DNA of 64,000 nucleotides from Streptomyces spororaveus (GCF_016755875.1 NZ_BNED01000005.1:3513001-3577000); one strand, 5' to 3'. Positions 45,311 through 53,566 are shown, counted from the stretch's first letter. Translations and numbers: made by a program. Notes: generated from the letters alone by a model not told the origin.

Positions 45311-45610
45311 GCGCGTCCGTCCCTTGTCTTCAAAGATTCGCAGTGATTCGCGGTTGTCTGCTATCTGCGTGGGCGTGCCGCGGAGGGCAACGTGACGGCG
45401 CTGTCACAAGGAAGGCGCACACGGTGACCGTGGACGCGGCATGTCCGTCCCGCAGGTTATCCCCGAGGGACGTGGGTCCCTAAATCGCAGATCACACCTG
45501 AGCGGTGATACCTGTCACAGATCGCCTCACGGTTGAACTGGAAGTTCGTGTGATTCACCGATTCACACGACGGGCGTGGACGGCGCCGCGCCGGGGCCCG
45601 GACGGAGCCG
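45311..45610. other. sucCD upstream region
   Basis: The 300 bp between sucC and the VWA gene, both on the - strand, carry the sucCD promoter and the end of the VWA transcript. A small hairpin (GGGAC/GTCCC, 45469-45480) could end the VWA mRNA. Several inverted repeats of GTGA/TCAC type cluster at 45490-45570, one matching the Streptomyces Crp pattern. Confidence 0.5.
45505..45518. promoter_or_regulatory. Candidate Crp-binding site upstream of sucCD
   Basis: GTGATACCTGTCAC matches the pattern GTG-N6-GNCAC that I remember for S. coelicolor Crp. It lies about 195 bp upstream of the sucC start, far for direct activation but possible. Confidence 0.4.
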
Positions 45611-46777
45611 TCAGGGGACCGGCAGGGGGCGCTTCTCCAGCGCCGCGGCCATCACCTCCGGAAACAGGTCGGGAGTGCAGGCGAAGGCCGGCGCCCCAAG
45701 TGCCGCAAGGGCTGTGGCGTGCTCGCGGTCGTAGGCCGGGGCGCCCTCGTCGGACAGTGCCAGCAGGGTCACGAACTCGACCCCCGCCGCCTTCATCGCG
45801 GCGACCCGCTTCAGCATCTCGTTGCGGATTCCGCCTTCGTAGAGATCACTGATCAGGACGACGACGGTATCGGCGGGGCGGGTGATCTTCGATTGGCAGT
45901 AGGCGAGGGCGCGGTTGATGTCGGTGCCACCGCCCAATTGGGTGCCGAAGAGGACGTCGACCGGGTCGTCCAGCTGGTCGGTGAGGTCGACGATCGCGGT
46001 GTCGAAGACGACCAGACGGGTGGCGATCGAGTGCATGGAGGCGAGGACCGCCCCGAAGACGGATGCGTAGACGACGGAGGCCGCCATCGAACCCGACTGG
46101 TCGATGCAGAGGATCACCTCCTTCTTCACCGACCGGGCCGCCCGGCCGTAGCCGATCAGCCGCTCGGGGACGACGGTGCGGTATTCGGGCAGGTAGTTCT
46201 TGAGGTTGGCCCGGATCGTGCGGTCCCAGTCGATGTCGTGGTGGCGGGGGCGGCTGATCCGCGCCGACCGGTCCAGGGCGCCGGTCAAGGTCGCCCGGGT
46301 CCGTGCCGCGAGCTTCTTCTCCAGCTGCTCGACCACCTTGCGGACCACGGCCCGTGCCGTCTCCTTCGTCGTCTCGGGCATCGCCTTGTTCAGGGAGAGC
46401 AGGGTGCCGACCAGGTGCACGTCCGGTTCGACGGCCTCCAGCATCTCCGGTTCCAGCAGCAGGGCGGCCAGACCCAGCCGCTCGATGGCGTCGCGCTGCA
46501 TGACCTGGACCACGGAGCTCGGGAAGTACGTACGGATGTCCCCGAGCCAGCGGGCCACGTTCGGCGCGGACCCGCCGAGCCCGGCCGACCGCGCCCCCGG
46601 CGTCCTGCGGGACCCGGTTTCGCCGCCCCCGCCGTACAGCGCGCCGAGCGCGGCGTCCATCGCCGCGTCCCGCCCGGTCAGCGCACACCCGGTGCCGTCG
46701 GCCTCACCTCCGCCGAGCACCATCCGCCACCGCCGCAGCCGCTCGTCTCCGGCCGTGCCCATGTCCGTACCGCTCAT
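45611..46777 (-). CDS. VWA-domain protein of the SWIM/MoxR cluster
   Basis: 388 residues. The N-terminal half is helical and unassigned (WLGDIRTYFPSSVVQVMQRDAIERLGL, LLLEPEMLEAVEPDVHLVGTLLSLN). The C-terminal half is a von Willebrand A domain with a metal-ion site DQSGSM in KKEVILCIDQSGSMAASVVYASVFGAVLASM, a later Thr in GGGTDINRALAYCQ and Asp in LISDLYEGG. VWA proteins of this type partner with MoxR AAA+ ATPases to remodel protein complexes. Start ATG 46777 follows GGAGGGGGACGG. It is last in the DUF5682/AAA direction, after a repeat-derived hairpin. Confidence 0.85.
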   Translation of the reverse strand: MSGTDMGTAGDERLRRWRMVLGGGEADGTGCALTGRDAAMDAALGALYGGGGETGSRRTPGARSAGLGGSAPNVARWLGDIRTYFPSSVVQVMQRDAIERLGLAALLLEPEMLEAVEPDVHLVGTLLSLNKAMPETTKETARAVVRKVVEQLEKKLAARTRATLTGALDRSARISRPRHHDIDWDRTIRANLKNYLPEYRTVVPERLIGYGRAARSVKKEVILCIDQSGSMAASVVYASVFGAVLASMHSIATRLVVFDTAIVDLTDQLDDPVDVLFGTQLGGGTDINRALAYCQSKITRPADTVVVLISDLYEGGIRNEMLKRVAAMKAAGVEFVTLLALSDEGAPAYDREHATALAALGAPAFACTPDLFPEVMAAALEKRPLPVP

Positions 46778-46857
46778 CCGTCCGTCCCCCTCCACTCGTC
46801 GTGTCCACCTGTTCCAGCCCCTCGTTCAGCACCGCCGGCGTTCGAGGCGCGGGGGTC

Positions 46858-46874
46858 CCGGGGCGGCGCCCCGG
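46858..46874 (-). terminator. Repeat-derived hairpin between DUF5682 and VWA genes
   Basis: CCGGGGC and GCCCCGG pair around GGC within a single copy (about 46825-46885) of the dispersed repeat. It would reduce read-through from DUF5682 into the VWA gene, so the VWA gene may have lower or separate expression. Confidence 0.55.
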
Positions 46875-46889
46875 AGACGGCGCCGCACC

Positions 46890-49157
46890 TCACCCGGCGA
46901 GCAGCATCCGCACCAGCCCGGTCACCGCGTCCGCCCGCCCGGGATCCAGCTCCGGGGCGAAACCCGCGGGAGCCGAACCACCGGGCACCGCGGCGGCGGA
47001 ACCGCCCGGCCCCCTCCGCACCAGCTCGCCCAGGCTCCGCTTCACGCCCGGCTCGTACGCCCCGAACGTCCGCCGCAGCAGGGGGAGCACGTCGGTGAAC
47101 GCGCGCTCCGGCACCTCCACCAGCCAGGTGTCGATCAGGCCCAGCAGCCGGTCGTCGTGGACCAGCAGCGTGCCCCCGCCCGAACTCCCGCCCGCGAAGC
47201 CCTCGATCCAGCCCGCCGCGTCGGCCGGGGCGGACGCCGGGGACAGGGCGAGCCCCATCAGCCGGGCCGTTTCCCCGGCCGGCAGCCTCCCGTCGTCCAG
47301 GAGCAGCCGGGCCGCCCGGCCGCGGATCAGCCCGGGCACGGTGTCCCGGCCGGCCAGTGTGGCGAGCACCGCGAACCAGCGTTCCCGCAGCCCTGCGTCG
47401 GCGTCCGCCAGCAGGCCGATCGCGCCGTGCACCCCGTCCACGTGGCCGCGCATCTCCGCCGCCGCGTCGGCGTCGAGTCCGGCCGTGCAGGCCGACGGCA
47501 GCGCCACGCATATCCGCTCGGCGAGCCCGGCCGCCACGGAGCCGAGCGCCGTCGCGTCGGTGCCGCGGACGTCCCCGTACCGCAGCGAACGGGCCAGGGC
47601 CGGCAGGGCCTTGGCGAGCCGCGCCACATCGGTGTCCAGCGCGGCCCGGTCCGCCAGGGCCCGCAGTACGGCGGGCAGCGCCTGCGCGAGCCCGGCCAGC
47701 AGGCACTGCTCGGCCAGGGCCGTCACCTCGCCCAGCTCCTCGGCACCGGCGGCGTCCGCCTCGGCCTTGGCGGTGGCGGCGCCGAGGACGGTGGTCCCCC
47801 AGATCCCGGCCTCGGCGATCCGTACCGACAGCTCCGGCTCCCAGCGCAGCCGCCAGGTCTCCCGGAAGGTTCCGGTGCCGGACCGGGAGGCGGCAGGTGT
47901 GCCCCAGCCGATCCCGAGCAGCCGCAGCCGGTGCAGCAGCAGGGACTTCGCCGTGTCGGTGTCCTTGCGCAGGTCCAGTTCCAGCTCGCGGTCCTGTGCC
48001 TCGGCCTTGAGCCGCAGCGTGCGCTGCTGCCGGGTCAGGTCCCGCTGGAGGGGTACGACGGGGGCTTCGTCCGGGACCTCTCCGAGTACGTCGCCGACGA
48101 CGAGCCGGTCCTCGATGAGCGCGAGCGGTATGTCGGAGCCGTCGCACATCACCGCCCGGACCGCTTCGAGGGTCTCCGTCAGGCCGGGCAGCGGCCGGCC
48201 GCGCATCGCGGCCAGGGTCTCGGCCAGCCGGACCGCCTCGATGACGTGCGCCGAGGAGACCTGCCGGTCCTCCTCGCGCAGCAGGCCGGCGACCTTGGTC
48301 AGCCACCGCTCGACGGGCCGGTCCCGGGCGGTGAAGAGGTGGGCGTACCAGCCGGGCGAGGTGATCCCCGCGCCGTACCCGCCGGCGCGGGCGAGCCTGC
48401 GGTGGGTCCAGGGCACCCAGGTGGTCTCCACCTTGACCTTGGGCAGGCCGCTCAGCAGGGCCTTGTCGGCGGCCACGGTGGTTCTGGACCGCAGTGCGGG
48501 GACGTGCCAGGCCCCGCACACCACGGCGTAGGCGTCGCCGAACTCCCTGCGGGCGGCCCGCATCCGCTGCCGCATGTACGCCTCGCGCACGAGGTCGCGC
48601 CGGTGGCCTCCGTCGCCGTACGCCTCGCGCAAGGCTCCCATGGCCTCCCCGAGCGCCTCGAACGCGCCGAGCACGTCCTCCCCTCCTCCCCCGGCGCCGC
48701 GGTGCTCGACCACGTCCTCCCACCAGCGCTCGGGGTCGTCGTATCCGGCGGTCTCGGCGAGTACGGCGAGAGGGTCCAGCCGGACGGCGTCGGGCTCGCT
48801 CCCTTCCGGCCCGTCCGCTCCGGCGGCGAGCGAGTGCGCGGCCGGGAGGTCGATGAACCGGACCGGGACGTCGTGCTCCTGGGCCCAGCGGATGGCCACC
48901 CATTCGGGCGAGAACCCGGCCAGCGGCCAGAACGCGGCCCGGCCCGGGTCGTCCGCCGCGTGCGCGAGGAGCGCGACGGGCGGCCGCATGCCCTCGTCGG
49001 CGGCGAGCGGCAGCAGCGCGTCCCCCTCGGGCGGGCCCTCGATCAGCACCGCCCGGGGCCGGGCCGCCTCCAGGGCCGCCCGGACGGCACGGGCCGAGCC
49101 GGGCCCGTGGTGCCGTACGCCCAGCAGCAGCGGGCCCCGCGTCGGGCTCGGGCTCAT
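46890..49157 (-). CDS. DUF5682 large protein of the SWIM/MoxR cluster
   Basis: 755 residues. The N-terminal LLLGVRHHGPGSARAVRAALEAARPRAVLIEGPPEGDALLPLAADEGMRPPVALLAHAADDP stretch is characteristic of DUF5682. Conserved-looking points continue with FSPEWVAIRWAQEHDVPVRFIDLPAAH, FGDAYAVVCGAWHVPAL and SPGWYAHLFTA (quoted in part). An ATP-grasp or protease signature is not visible. The opening HHGPGS plus the AWHVPAL His recall the TraB/PrgY-type fold, but that is a guess. The start overlaps the stop of the AAA+ ATPase (ATGA), so it is co-translated with it. Its function is unknown; see the cluster finding. Confidence 0.8.
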   Translation of the reverse strand: MSPSPTRGPLLLGVRHHGPGSARAVRAALEAARPRAVLIEGPPEGDALLPLAADEGMRPPVALLAHAADDPGRAAFWPLAGFSPEWVAIRWAQEHDVPVRFIDLPAAHSLAAGADGPEGSEPDAVRLDPLAVLAETAGYDDPERWWEDVVEHRGAGGGGEDVLGAFEALGEAMGALREAYGDGGHRRDLVREAYMRQRMRAARREFGDAYAVVCGAWHVPALRSRTTVAADKALLSGLPKVKVETTWVPWTHRRLARAGGYGAGITSPGWYAHLFTARDRPVERWLTKVAGLLREEDRQVSSAHVIEAVRLAETLAAMRGRPLPGLTETLEAVRAVMCDGSDIPLALIEDRLVVGDVLGEVPDEAPVVPLQRDLTRQQRTLRLKAEAQDRELELDLRKDTDTAKSLLLHRLRLLGIGWGTPAASRSGTGTFRETWRLRWEPELSVRIAEAGIWGTTVLGAATAKAEADAAGAEELGEVTALAEQCLLAGLAQALPAVLRALADRAALDTDVARLAKALPALARSLRYGDVRGTDATALGSVAAGLAERICVALPSACTAGLDADAAAEMRGHVDGVHGAIGLLADADAGLRERWFAVLATLAGRDTVPGLIRGRAARLLLDDGRLPAGETARLMGLALSPASAPADAAGWIEGFAGGSSGGGTLLVHDDRLLGLIDTWLVEVPERAFTDVLPLLRRTFGAYEPGVKRSLGELVRRGPGGSAAAVPGGSAPAGFAPELDPGRADAVTGLVRMLLAG

Positions 49158-50260
49158 ACGGTCACCTCCCGGCAGGCCCGGTAGAAGTCCTTCCAGCCGT
49201 CGCGCTCGCGGACCACGGTCTCCAGGTACTCCTGCCAGACCACCTTGTCGGCCGCCGGGTCGCGGACGACGGCGCCGAGGATTCCGGCGGCCACGTCGGA
49301 GGGGCGCAGCACGCCGTCGCCGAAGTGGGCGGCCAGGGCCAGGCCGCCGGTGACGACGGAGATGGCCTCGGCGGTGGACAGTGTGCCGCTGGGCGACTTC
49401 ACCTTCGTGCGGCCGTCGCCGGTGACCCCGTCGCGCAGCTCGCGGAAGACGGTGACGACGCGGCGGATCTCCTCCAGGCCCTCGGGCGCGGCCGGCAGGT
49501 CGAGGGCGCGGCCCATCTGGTCGACGCGGCGGGCGACGATGTCGACCTCGGCGTCGGCGGTGGCCGGCAGGGGCAGCACCACGGTGTTGAAGCGGCGGCG
49601 CAGTGCGCTGGAGAGCTCGTTGACCCCGCGGTCGCGGTCGTTGGCGGTGGCGATGAGGTTGAAGCCGCGCACGGCCTGCACCTCTTCGCCGAGTTCCGGT
49701 ATCGGGAGGGTCTTCTCGGACAGGACGGTGATGAGGGTGTCCTGGACGTCGGCGGGGATGCGGGTGAGCTCCTCGACGCGGGCGGTCATGCCGTCGGCCA
49801 TGGCCCGCATGACGGGGCTGGGGACGAGCGCCTCGCGGCTGGGGCCGTGGGCGAGCAGCCGGGCGTAGTTCCAGCCGTAGCGGATGGCTTCCTCCGGGGT
49901 GCCGGCGGTGCCCTGGACGAGGAGGGTGGAGTCTCCGCTGACGGCGGCGGCGAGATGCTCGGAGACCCAGGTCTTGGCGGTGCCCGGGACGCCCAGCAGG
50001 AGCAGGGCGCGGTCGGTGGCCAGGGTGGTGACGGCGACTTCGACGATGCGGCGCGGCCCCACGTACTTGGGTGTGATCACGGTGCCGTCGTCGAGCGTGC
50101 CGCCGAGCAGGTAGGTGGCGACGGCCCACGGGGAGAGCTTCCAGCGGGTCGGGCGGGGCCGGTCGTCGGCGGCCGCCAGGGCTTTCAGTTCGTGCGCGAA
50201 GGCGTCCTCGGCGTGCGGTCGAAGAGCCTCTGCTCGCTGCTCGTTCTCGGGCGTGGTCAT
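49154..50260 (-). CDS. MoxR-type AAA+ ATPase of the SWIM cluster
   Basis: 368 residues. Walker A is GVPGTAKT at 90-97 in ALLLLGVPGTAKTWVSEHLAAAVSG. The Walker B position reads ARVEELTRIPADVQDTL, with Glu-Glu where MoxR proteins usually have Asp-Glu. Sensor 1 is FNLIATANDRDRGVNEL and the arginine finger lies in LSSALRRRFNTVVLP. It should be a hexameric remodelling ATPase working with the VWA protein. It is the first gene of the leftward operon; GGAGGGGG precedes the ATG. Upstream lies a TTGTCAGTG promoter element shared in inverted orientation with the SWIM gene. Confidence 0.88.
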   Translation of the reverse strand: MTTPENEQRAEALRPHAEDAFAHELKALAAADDRPRPTRWKLSPWAVATYLLGGTLDDGTVITPKYVGPRRIVEVAVTTLATDRALLLLGVPGTAKTWVSEHLAAAVSGDSTLLVQGTAGTPEEAIRYGWNYARLLAHGPSREALVPSPVMRAMADGMTARVEELTRIPADVQDTLITVLSEKTLPIPELGEEVQAVRGFNLIATANDRDRGVNELSSALRRRFNTVVLPLPATADAEVDIVARRVDQMGRALDLPAAPEGLEEIRRVVTVFRELRDGVTGDGRTKVKSPSGTLSTAEAISVVTGGLALAAHFGDGVLRPSDVAAGILGAVVRDPAADKVVWQEYLETVVRERDGWKDFYRACREVTV

Positions 50261-50304
50261 GGTCCCCCTCCAATGCTCGGCAGCCGCTTCCGACTGCTGA
50301 CCCC

Positions 50305-50327
50305 ACGGTGCACCACGCCACTGACAA
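50305..50327 (-). promoter_or_regulatory. PafBC/RecA-NDp-like promoter element of the AAA-DUF5682 operon
   Basis: Read on the - strand, TTGTCAGTG (50327-50319) is followed by 8 nt and then CACCGT (50310-50305). The mycobacterial LexA-independent DNA-damage consensus is TTGTCRGTG-N8-TANNNT, so only the first base of the -10 differs. A 44-nt leader with a GGAGGGGG ribosome-binding site leads to the ATG at 50260. Confidence 0.6.
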
Positions 50328-50364
50328 CGGACCCTGCCGATCGCGTTGTTGCTGGTCAGAGCGA

Positions 50365-50387
50365 TTGTCAGTGGGGGTCTCTACGGT
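50365..50387 (+). promoter_or_regulatory. Perfect PafBC/RecA-NDp promoter element of the SWIM gene
   Basis: TTGTCAGTG (50365-50373), exactly 8 nt, then TACGGT (50382-50387) matches TTGTCRGTG-N8-TANNNT at every defined position. The ATG follows 7 nt after the -10, so the mRNA is probably leaderless. With the - strand copy it forms a 10-bp inverted repeat (CCACTGACAA/TTGTCAGTGG). Confidence 0.75.
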
Positions 50388-50394
50388 GGTTCAC

Positions 50395-51738
50395 ATGACT
50401 GATCAGGGGGACCGCTGGACAGCGGAACAGGTACTGGATCTGGCTCCTGACGATGCCTCACGCAAGGCGGGGGGCAGACTCGGCGGGGCGGGGCCGTGGT
50501 TGCAGACTGGAGGTTCCGCTTCCGGTTCTGTATGGGGGTTGTGCAAGGGCAGCGGCAGCAAGCCGTACCGCACCGTCGTGGACCTGACGGGCCCCGCGTA
50601 CAAGTGCTCCTGTCCGAGCCGGAAGTTCCCCTGCAAGCACGCGCTGGGGCTGTTGCTGCTCTGGTCGGCGGAGGGGGTCGGCGAGCCGGACGAGGCACCG
50701 GAGTGGGCCTCTCAGTGGCTGGCGGACCGGGCGGCCAAGGCGGCCCGGCCGCCCGGCGGGAGGGCCGCGCCGGTCGACGAGGAGGGGGCCCGGAAGCGGG
50801 CCGAGCGGCGGGCGGCGCGCATCGGCGCGGGCGTCACCGAGCTGGAGCAGCGGCTGGCCGATCTGCTGCGCGGCGGCCTCGCGGGCCAGGAGCAGGCGGG
50901 ATACGCGGGGTGGGAGGAGACGGCGGCGCGCATGGTCGACGCTCAGGCGCCCGGACTGGCCGGTCGGGTAAGGGAGTTGGGGACGATACCCAGTTGCGGC
51001 CCCGGCTGGCCCGCCCGGATGCTGGAGGAGGCGGCGCTCCTGCACCTGCTCGACCGGGCGTGGCTGGGGGTGGCCGGGCTGCCGGAAGAGCTGGCTGCGA
51101 CGGTGCGCGGCCGCGTGGGACTGCCGGCCTCCGGGGAGGGGGAGGCCGTACGGGACCGCTGGCTGGTGCTCGCCCAGTACGACACGGTGTCGCCGGACGG
51201 CCGGCTCACCACCCGCCGGATATGGCTGCGCGGGCTGGCGGGCGGGCGGCCCGCTCTGGTGCTGGACTTCGGACCGCCGGGGCGGCCACCGGGGCTGGCG
51301 CTGCCGGTGGGGCTGGTGCTGGAGGCGGAGATGCGCTTCCGGCCCGGGTCGGCGGGGCTGCGGGCGGACCTCGGTGAGAGGTTCGCGGCTGCCGTGCCGT
51401 GCGCGGAGGTTCCGGCCGGCGTGAGCACGGGGGCGGCTCTGGAGGCGTACGGGGCGGCGCTGCTGCGGGACCCGTGGCTGGAGTCCTGGCCGGTGGTGCT
51501 CGGTCCGGTGGTTCCGATACCGGGGGAGCTCGGCTGGCAGCTGGCGGACGCGGAGGGCACCTCCGCCCTGCCGGTGCCCCTCACCGGGGGCGCGAGCCGC
51601 TCCCGCGGGGGGCTCTGGCAGCTGGCGGCGCTGTCGGGCGGGGGCCCGGTGACGGTGTTCGGCGAGTGCGGTCACCGCGGCTTCACCCCTCTGGCCGCCT
51701 GGCAGCCGGACTCGACCGAGCCGGTCGCCCTGTCCTGA
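50395..51738 (+). CDS. SWIM zinc-finger protein
   Basis: 447 residues. The SWIM signature CXCX(n)CXH is clear: Cys71-Ser-Cys73, Cys80 and His82 in AYKCSCPSRKFPCKH. This zinc-binding domain is found in DNA-, RNA- or protein-binding proteins. The region after it is an Arg/Ala-rich helix (95-145). A long unassigned domain with LVLAQYDTVSPDGRLTTRRIWLRG and LVLDFGPPGRPPGLALPVG follows. There is no helicase or transposase part. ATG 50395 is chosen because the promoter -10 is only 7 nt upstream. It is transcribed divergently from the AAA+ operon and leads toward DUF5691. Confidence 0.88.
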   Translation: MTDQGDRWTAEQVLDLAPDDASRKAGGRLGGAGPWLQTGGSASGSVWGLCKGSGSKPYRTVVDLTGPAYKCSCPSRKFPCKHALGLLLLWSAEGVGEPDEAPEWASQWLADRAAKAARPPGGRAAPVDEEGARKRAERRAARIGAGVTELEQRLADLLRGGLAGQEQAGYAGWEETAARMVDAQAPGLAGRVRELGTIPSCGPGWPARMLEEAALLHLLDRAWLGVAGLPEELAATVRGRVGLPASGEGEAVRDRWLVLAQYDTVSPDGRLTTRRIWLRGLAGGRPALVLDFGPPGRPPGLALPVGLVLEAEMRFRPGSAGLRADLGERFAAAVPCAEVPAGVSTGAALEAYGAALLRDPWLESWPVVLGPVVPIPGELGWQLADAEGTSALPVPLTGGASRSRGGLWQLAALSGGGPVTVFGECGHRGFTPLAAWQPDSTEPVALS

Positions 51739-51870
51739 TCAGGGGCGGGAACAAGGAAACACATCGCAGGGGGCCTGGGGGGTCCTGTGCCGTCACACGG
51801 GGGCGGCGAGGAGAGACGTACGGCGCCGGGGGGCGCCGCACGCGAAACGACGACGAGCCGGGGGGCTTGC

Positions 51871-51894
51871 ATGAACGACAACCACGCCAGCTGA
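51871..51894 (+). CDS. Possible 7-residue leader peptide before DUF5691
   Basis: ATG-AAC-GAC-AAC-CAC-GCC-AGC-TGA would encode MNDNHAS. It follows GGGGGG 5 nt upstream and precedes a strong 13-bp hairpin by 29 nt. The pattern of tiny ORF, terminator-like hairpin and gene resembles an attenuator, but the codons show no run of a single amino acid. Confidence 0.3.
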   Translation: MNDNHAS

Positions 51895-51923
51895 ACTCGG
51901 GCGGGCAGACGGGGACATCGACG

Positions 51924-51956
51924 GCTCCGGTCCCGCGGAGGGGGCGGGACCGGAGC
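51924..51956 (+). terminator. Strong hairpin between SWIM and DUF5691 genes
   Basis: GCTCCGGTCCCGC pairs perfectly with GCGGGACCGGAGC (13 bp) around a 7-nt loop, 27 bp before the DUF5691 start. It could terminate the SWIM transcript or attenuate read-through into DUF5691. Confidence 0.75.
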
Positions 51957-51982
51957 GCAGGACACGACGAGGGAGGGGTCCG

Positions 51983-53566
51983 ATGGACAAGGGTGACGAG
52001 GGGTACGGGGACTGGGAGGAGCTGGTCGCCGCCGCCCTGCTGGGCACCGAGCGGCGCCGGGGCGGGGGCCCGGCGGGCTCGCCGGAGGCGCTGCTCGACG
52101 CGGCGGCCGTGCATGCCGTACGGCGCCGGGCCGGGCTGCGACCGGCCGAGGCCGGGCCGCGCCCCGAGCCCGCGCCCCGGGATCCCCGGCCGGTGCCACC
52201 GGAGGCGGCGGGCCGCAGGCTCGCGCAGCTGCTGGCCGGGCGCAGCGGCCCGGTCAACGGCGGCGGGCGGCGCGGCACGGCGCCGGACCTGACGGAGCTG
52301 CTGCCGCAGTGGCTGGCCGCGGCCGGGCGGTACGGCTACCGCGCGCCGGCCGCGCTCGTACCGGCGCTGCTGGACGCGGCCCGGGCCCGCACGGACCTTC
52401 GGCCGCAGGCCCTGGCCCTGGCCGGGACGCGGGGGCTGTGGCTGGCGCGGATGAATCCGGACTGGCGGTTCGCCCTGCGCGGCGGGTCGGGCGGCGCCGG
52501 GGAACTGCCGGCGGTGACGGACCCGGAGGCGGTGGAACGGCTGTGGCAGGAAGGACTGTTCGCGGAACGGGTGGTCCTGCTCGGGGCCGTCCGGGCCCAT
52601 GAGGCGGCGGCCGCGCCGCGCCTGCTGGCGACGACCTGGGCCACCGAACGGGCCGAGGACCGGCTGATGTTCCTCGATTCGCTGCGGGTGGGACTGTCGG
52701 CACAGGACGAGCCCTTCCTGGAGGCGGCGCTGGGTGACCGCAGCCGCAATGTCCGCGCCACGGCCGCCGAGCTGCTGTCCGCACTGCCGGCCTCGGCCCT
52801 GGCGGGGCGGATGGCGGAGCGCGCGCTGGCCTGCGTAGGCCCCGAGGGGGTGACTCCGCCGGCCGAGTGCGACGCGGGGATGCTTCGCGACGGGGTGGTC
52901 AAGCGACCGCCCGCCGGACGCGGGGAACGGGCCTGGTGGCTCGGCCAGTTGGTGGAAGCGGCGCCGCTGTCGTGCTGGCGGGAGCGGTTCGGGGGGCTCG
53001 GCCCGGCGGAGATAGTGGCGCTGCCGGTGGCCGAGGGCGACGGCTGGACGGAGGAGCTGCACGCGGCATGGTGCAGGGCCGCCGTGCGCCAGCGCGACGC
53101 GCCGTGGTCGCGGGCCCTGCTCGGCCCGGCGTCCGCGCCGCCCGCGGCGGGTCCCGGTACGGCCTCGCTCGCGGAGCGGGCCAAGCTGCTGGAGACCCTC
53201 CCGCACGCGGAGCGGGCGGAGTGGGTCGCGGAGTTCATACGGGCCCACGGGCTGTCGGAGGCGTTCCAGCTGCTCGGGGTGTGTGGGGTGCCGTGGGCGG
53301 AGACGCTCGGCCGGGCGGTGGTGGACGCACTGGACACGGCCCGGGACGCGGGCAGCTATCCGTGGAGTTTCAGCGGGGTGATGGGCCTGGCGGAGCGCTG
53401 CCTCGATCCGGCGGAAGCGGGCCGGCTGGAGGCCCTGACCACGGCCGCGGAGGACCTGCCGGACGCGGCCCCCGGCGCGGCCGCGTACTGGGCCGAGGCG
53501 TTCCAGCGGCTCGTCTCGACCCTGCGGCTCCGCGCGGCGATGCTGGCCGAACTGACCCCGGCCTAG
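51983..53566 (+). CDS. DUF5691 protein of the SWIM/MoxR cluster
   Basis: 527 residues. The N-terminal DWEELVAAALLGTERR motif is the hallmark I remember for DUF5691. Most of the protein is helical, with pairs such as LLPQWLAAAGRYGYRAPAALVPALLDAA and AALGDRSRNVRATAAELLSALP. The latter resembles HEAT-like repeats, suggesting a scaffold. No catalytic motif is visible. GAGGGAGGGGTCCG precedes the ATG. It lies downstream of the SWIM gene on the same strand and belongs to the same conserved neighbourhood. The cellular role is unknown. Confidence 0.8.
   Translation: MDKGDEGYGDWEELVAAALLGTERRRGGGPAGSPEALLDAAAVHAVRRRAGLRPAEAGPRPEPAPRDPRPVPPEAAGRRLAQLLAGRSGPVNGGGRRGTAPDLTELLPQWLAAAGRYGYRAPAALVPALLDAARARTDLRPQALALAGTRGLWLARMNPDWRFALRGGSGGAGELPAVTDPEAVERLWQEGLFAERVVLLGAVRAHEAAAAPRLLATTWATERAEDRLMFLDSLRVGLSAQDEPFLEAALGDRSRNVRATAAELLSALPASALAGRMAERALACVGPEGVTPPAECDAGMLRDGVVKRPPAGRGERAWWLGQLVEAAPLSCWRERFGGLGPAEIVALPVAEGDGWTEELHAAWCRAAVRQRDAPWSRALLGPASAPPAAGPGTASLAERAKLLETLPHAERAEWVAEFIRAHGLSEAFQLLGVCGVPWAETLGRAVVDALDTARDAGSYPWSFSGVMGLAERCLDPAEAGRLEALTTAAEDLPDAAPGAAAYWAEAFQRLVSTLRLRAAMLAELTPA

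Noticed and set aside
45541..45570. GTGTGATTCACCGATTCACAC as a second Crp site
   Set aside because: The half-sites are separated by 9 nt instead of 6, so it does not fit the Crp pattern; it may belong to another regulator.
46200..49184. A 994-codon open frame on the + strand opposite the VWA and DUF5682 genes, and similar long frames at 576-3035, 4000-5883 and 57118-59652
   Set aside because: They lie antisense to or out of frame with clearly recognisable genes, have Arg/Gly/Pro-rich nonsense composition, and are expected from the strong third-position GC bias.
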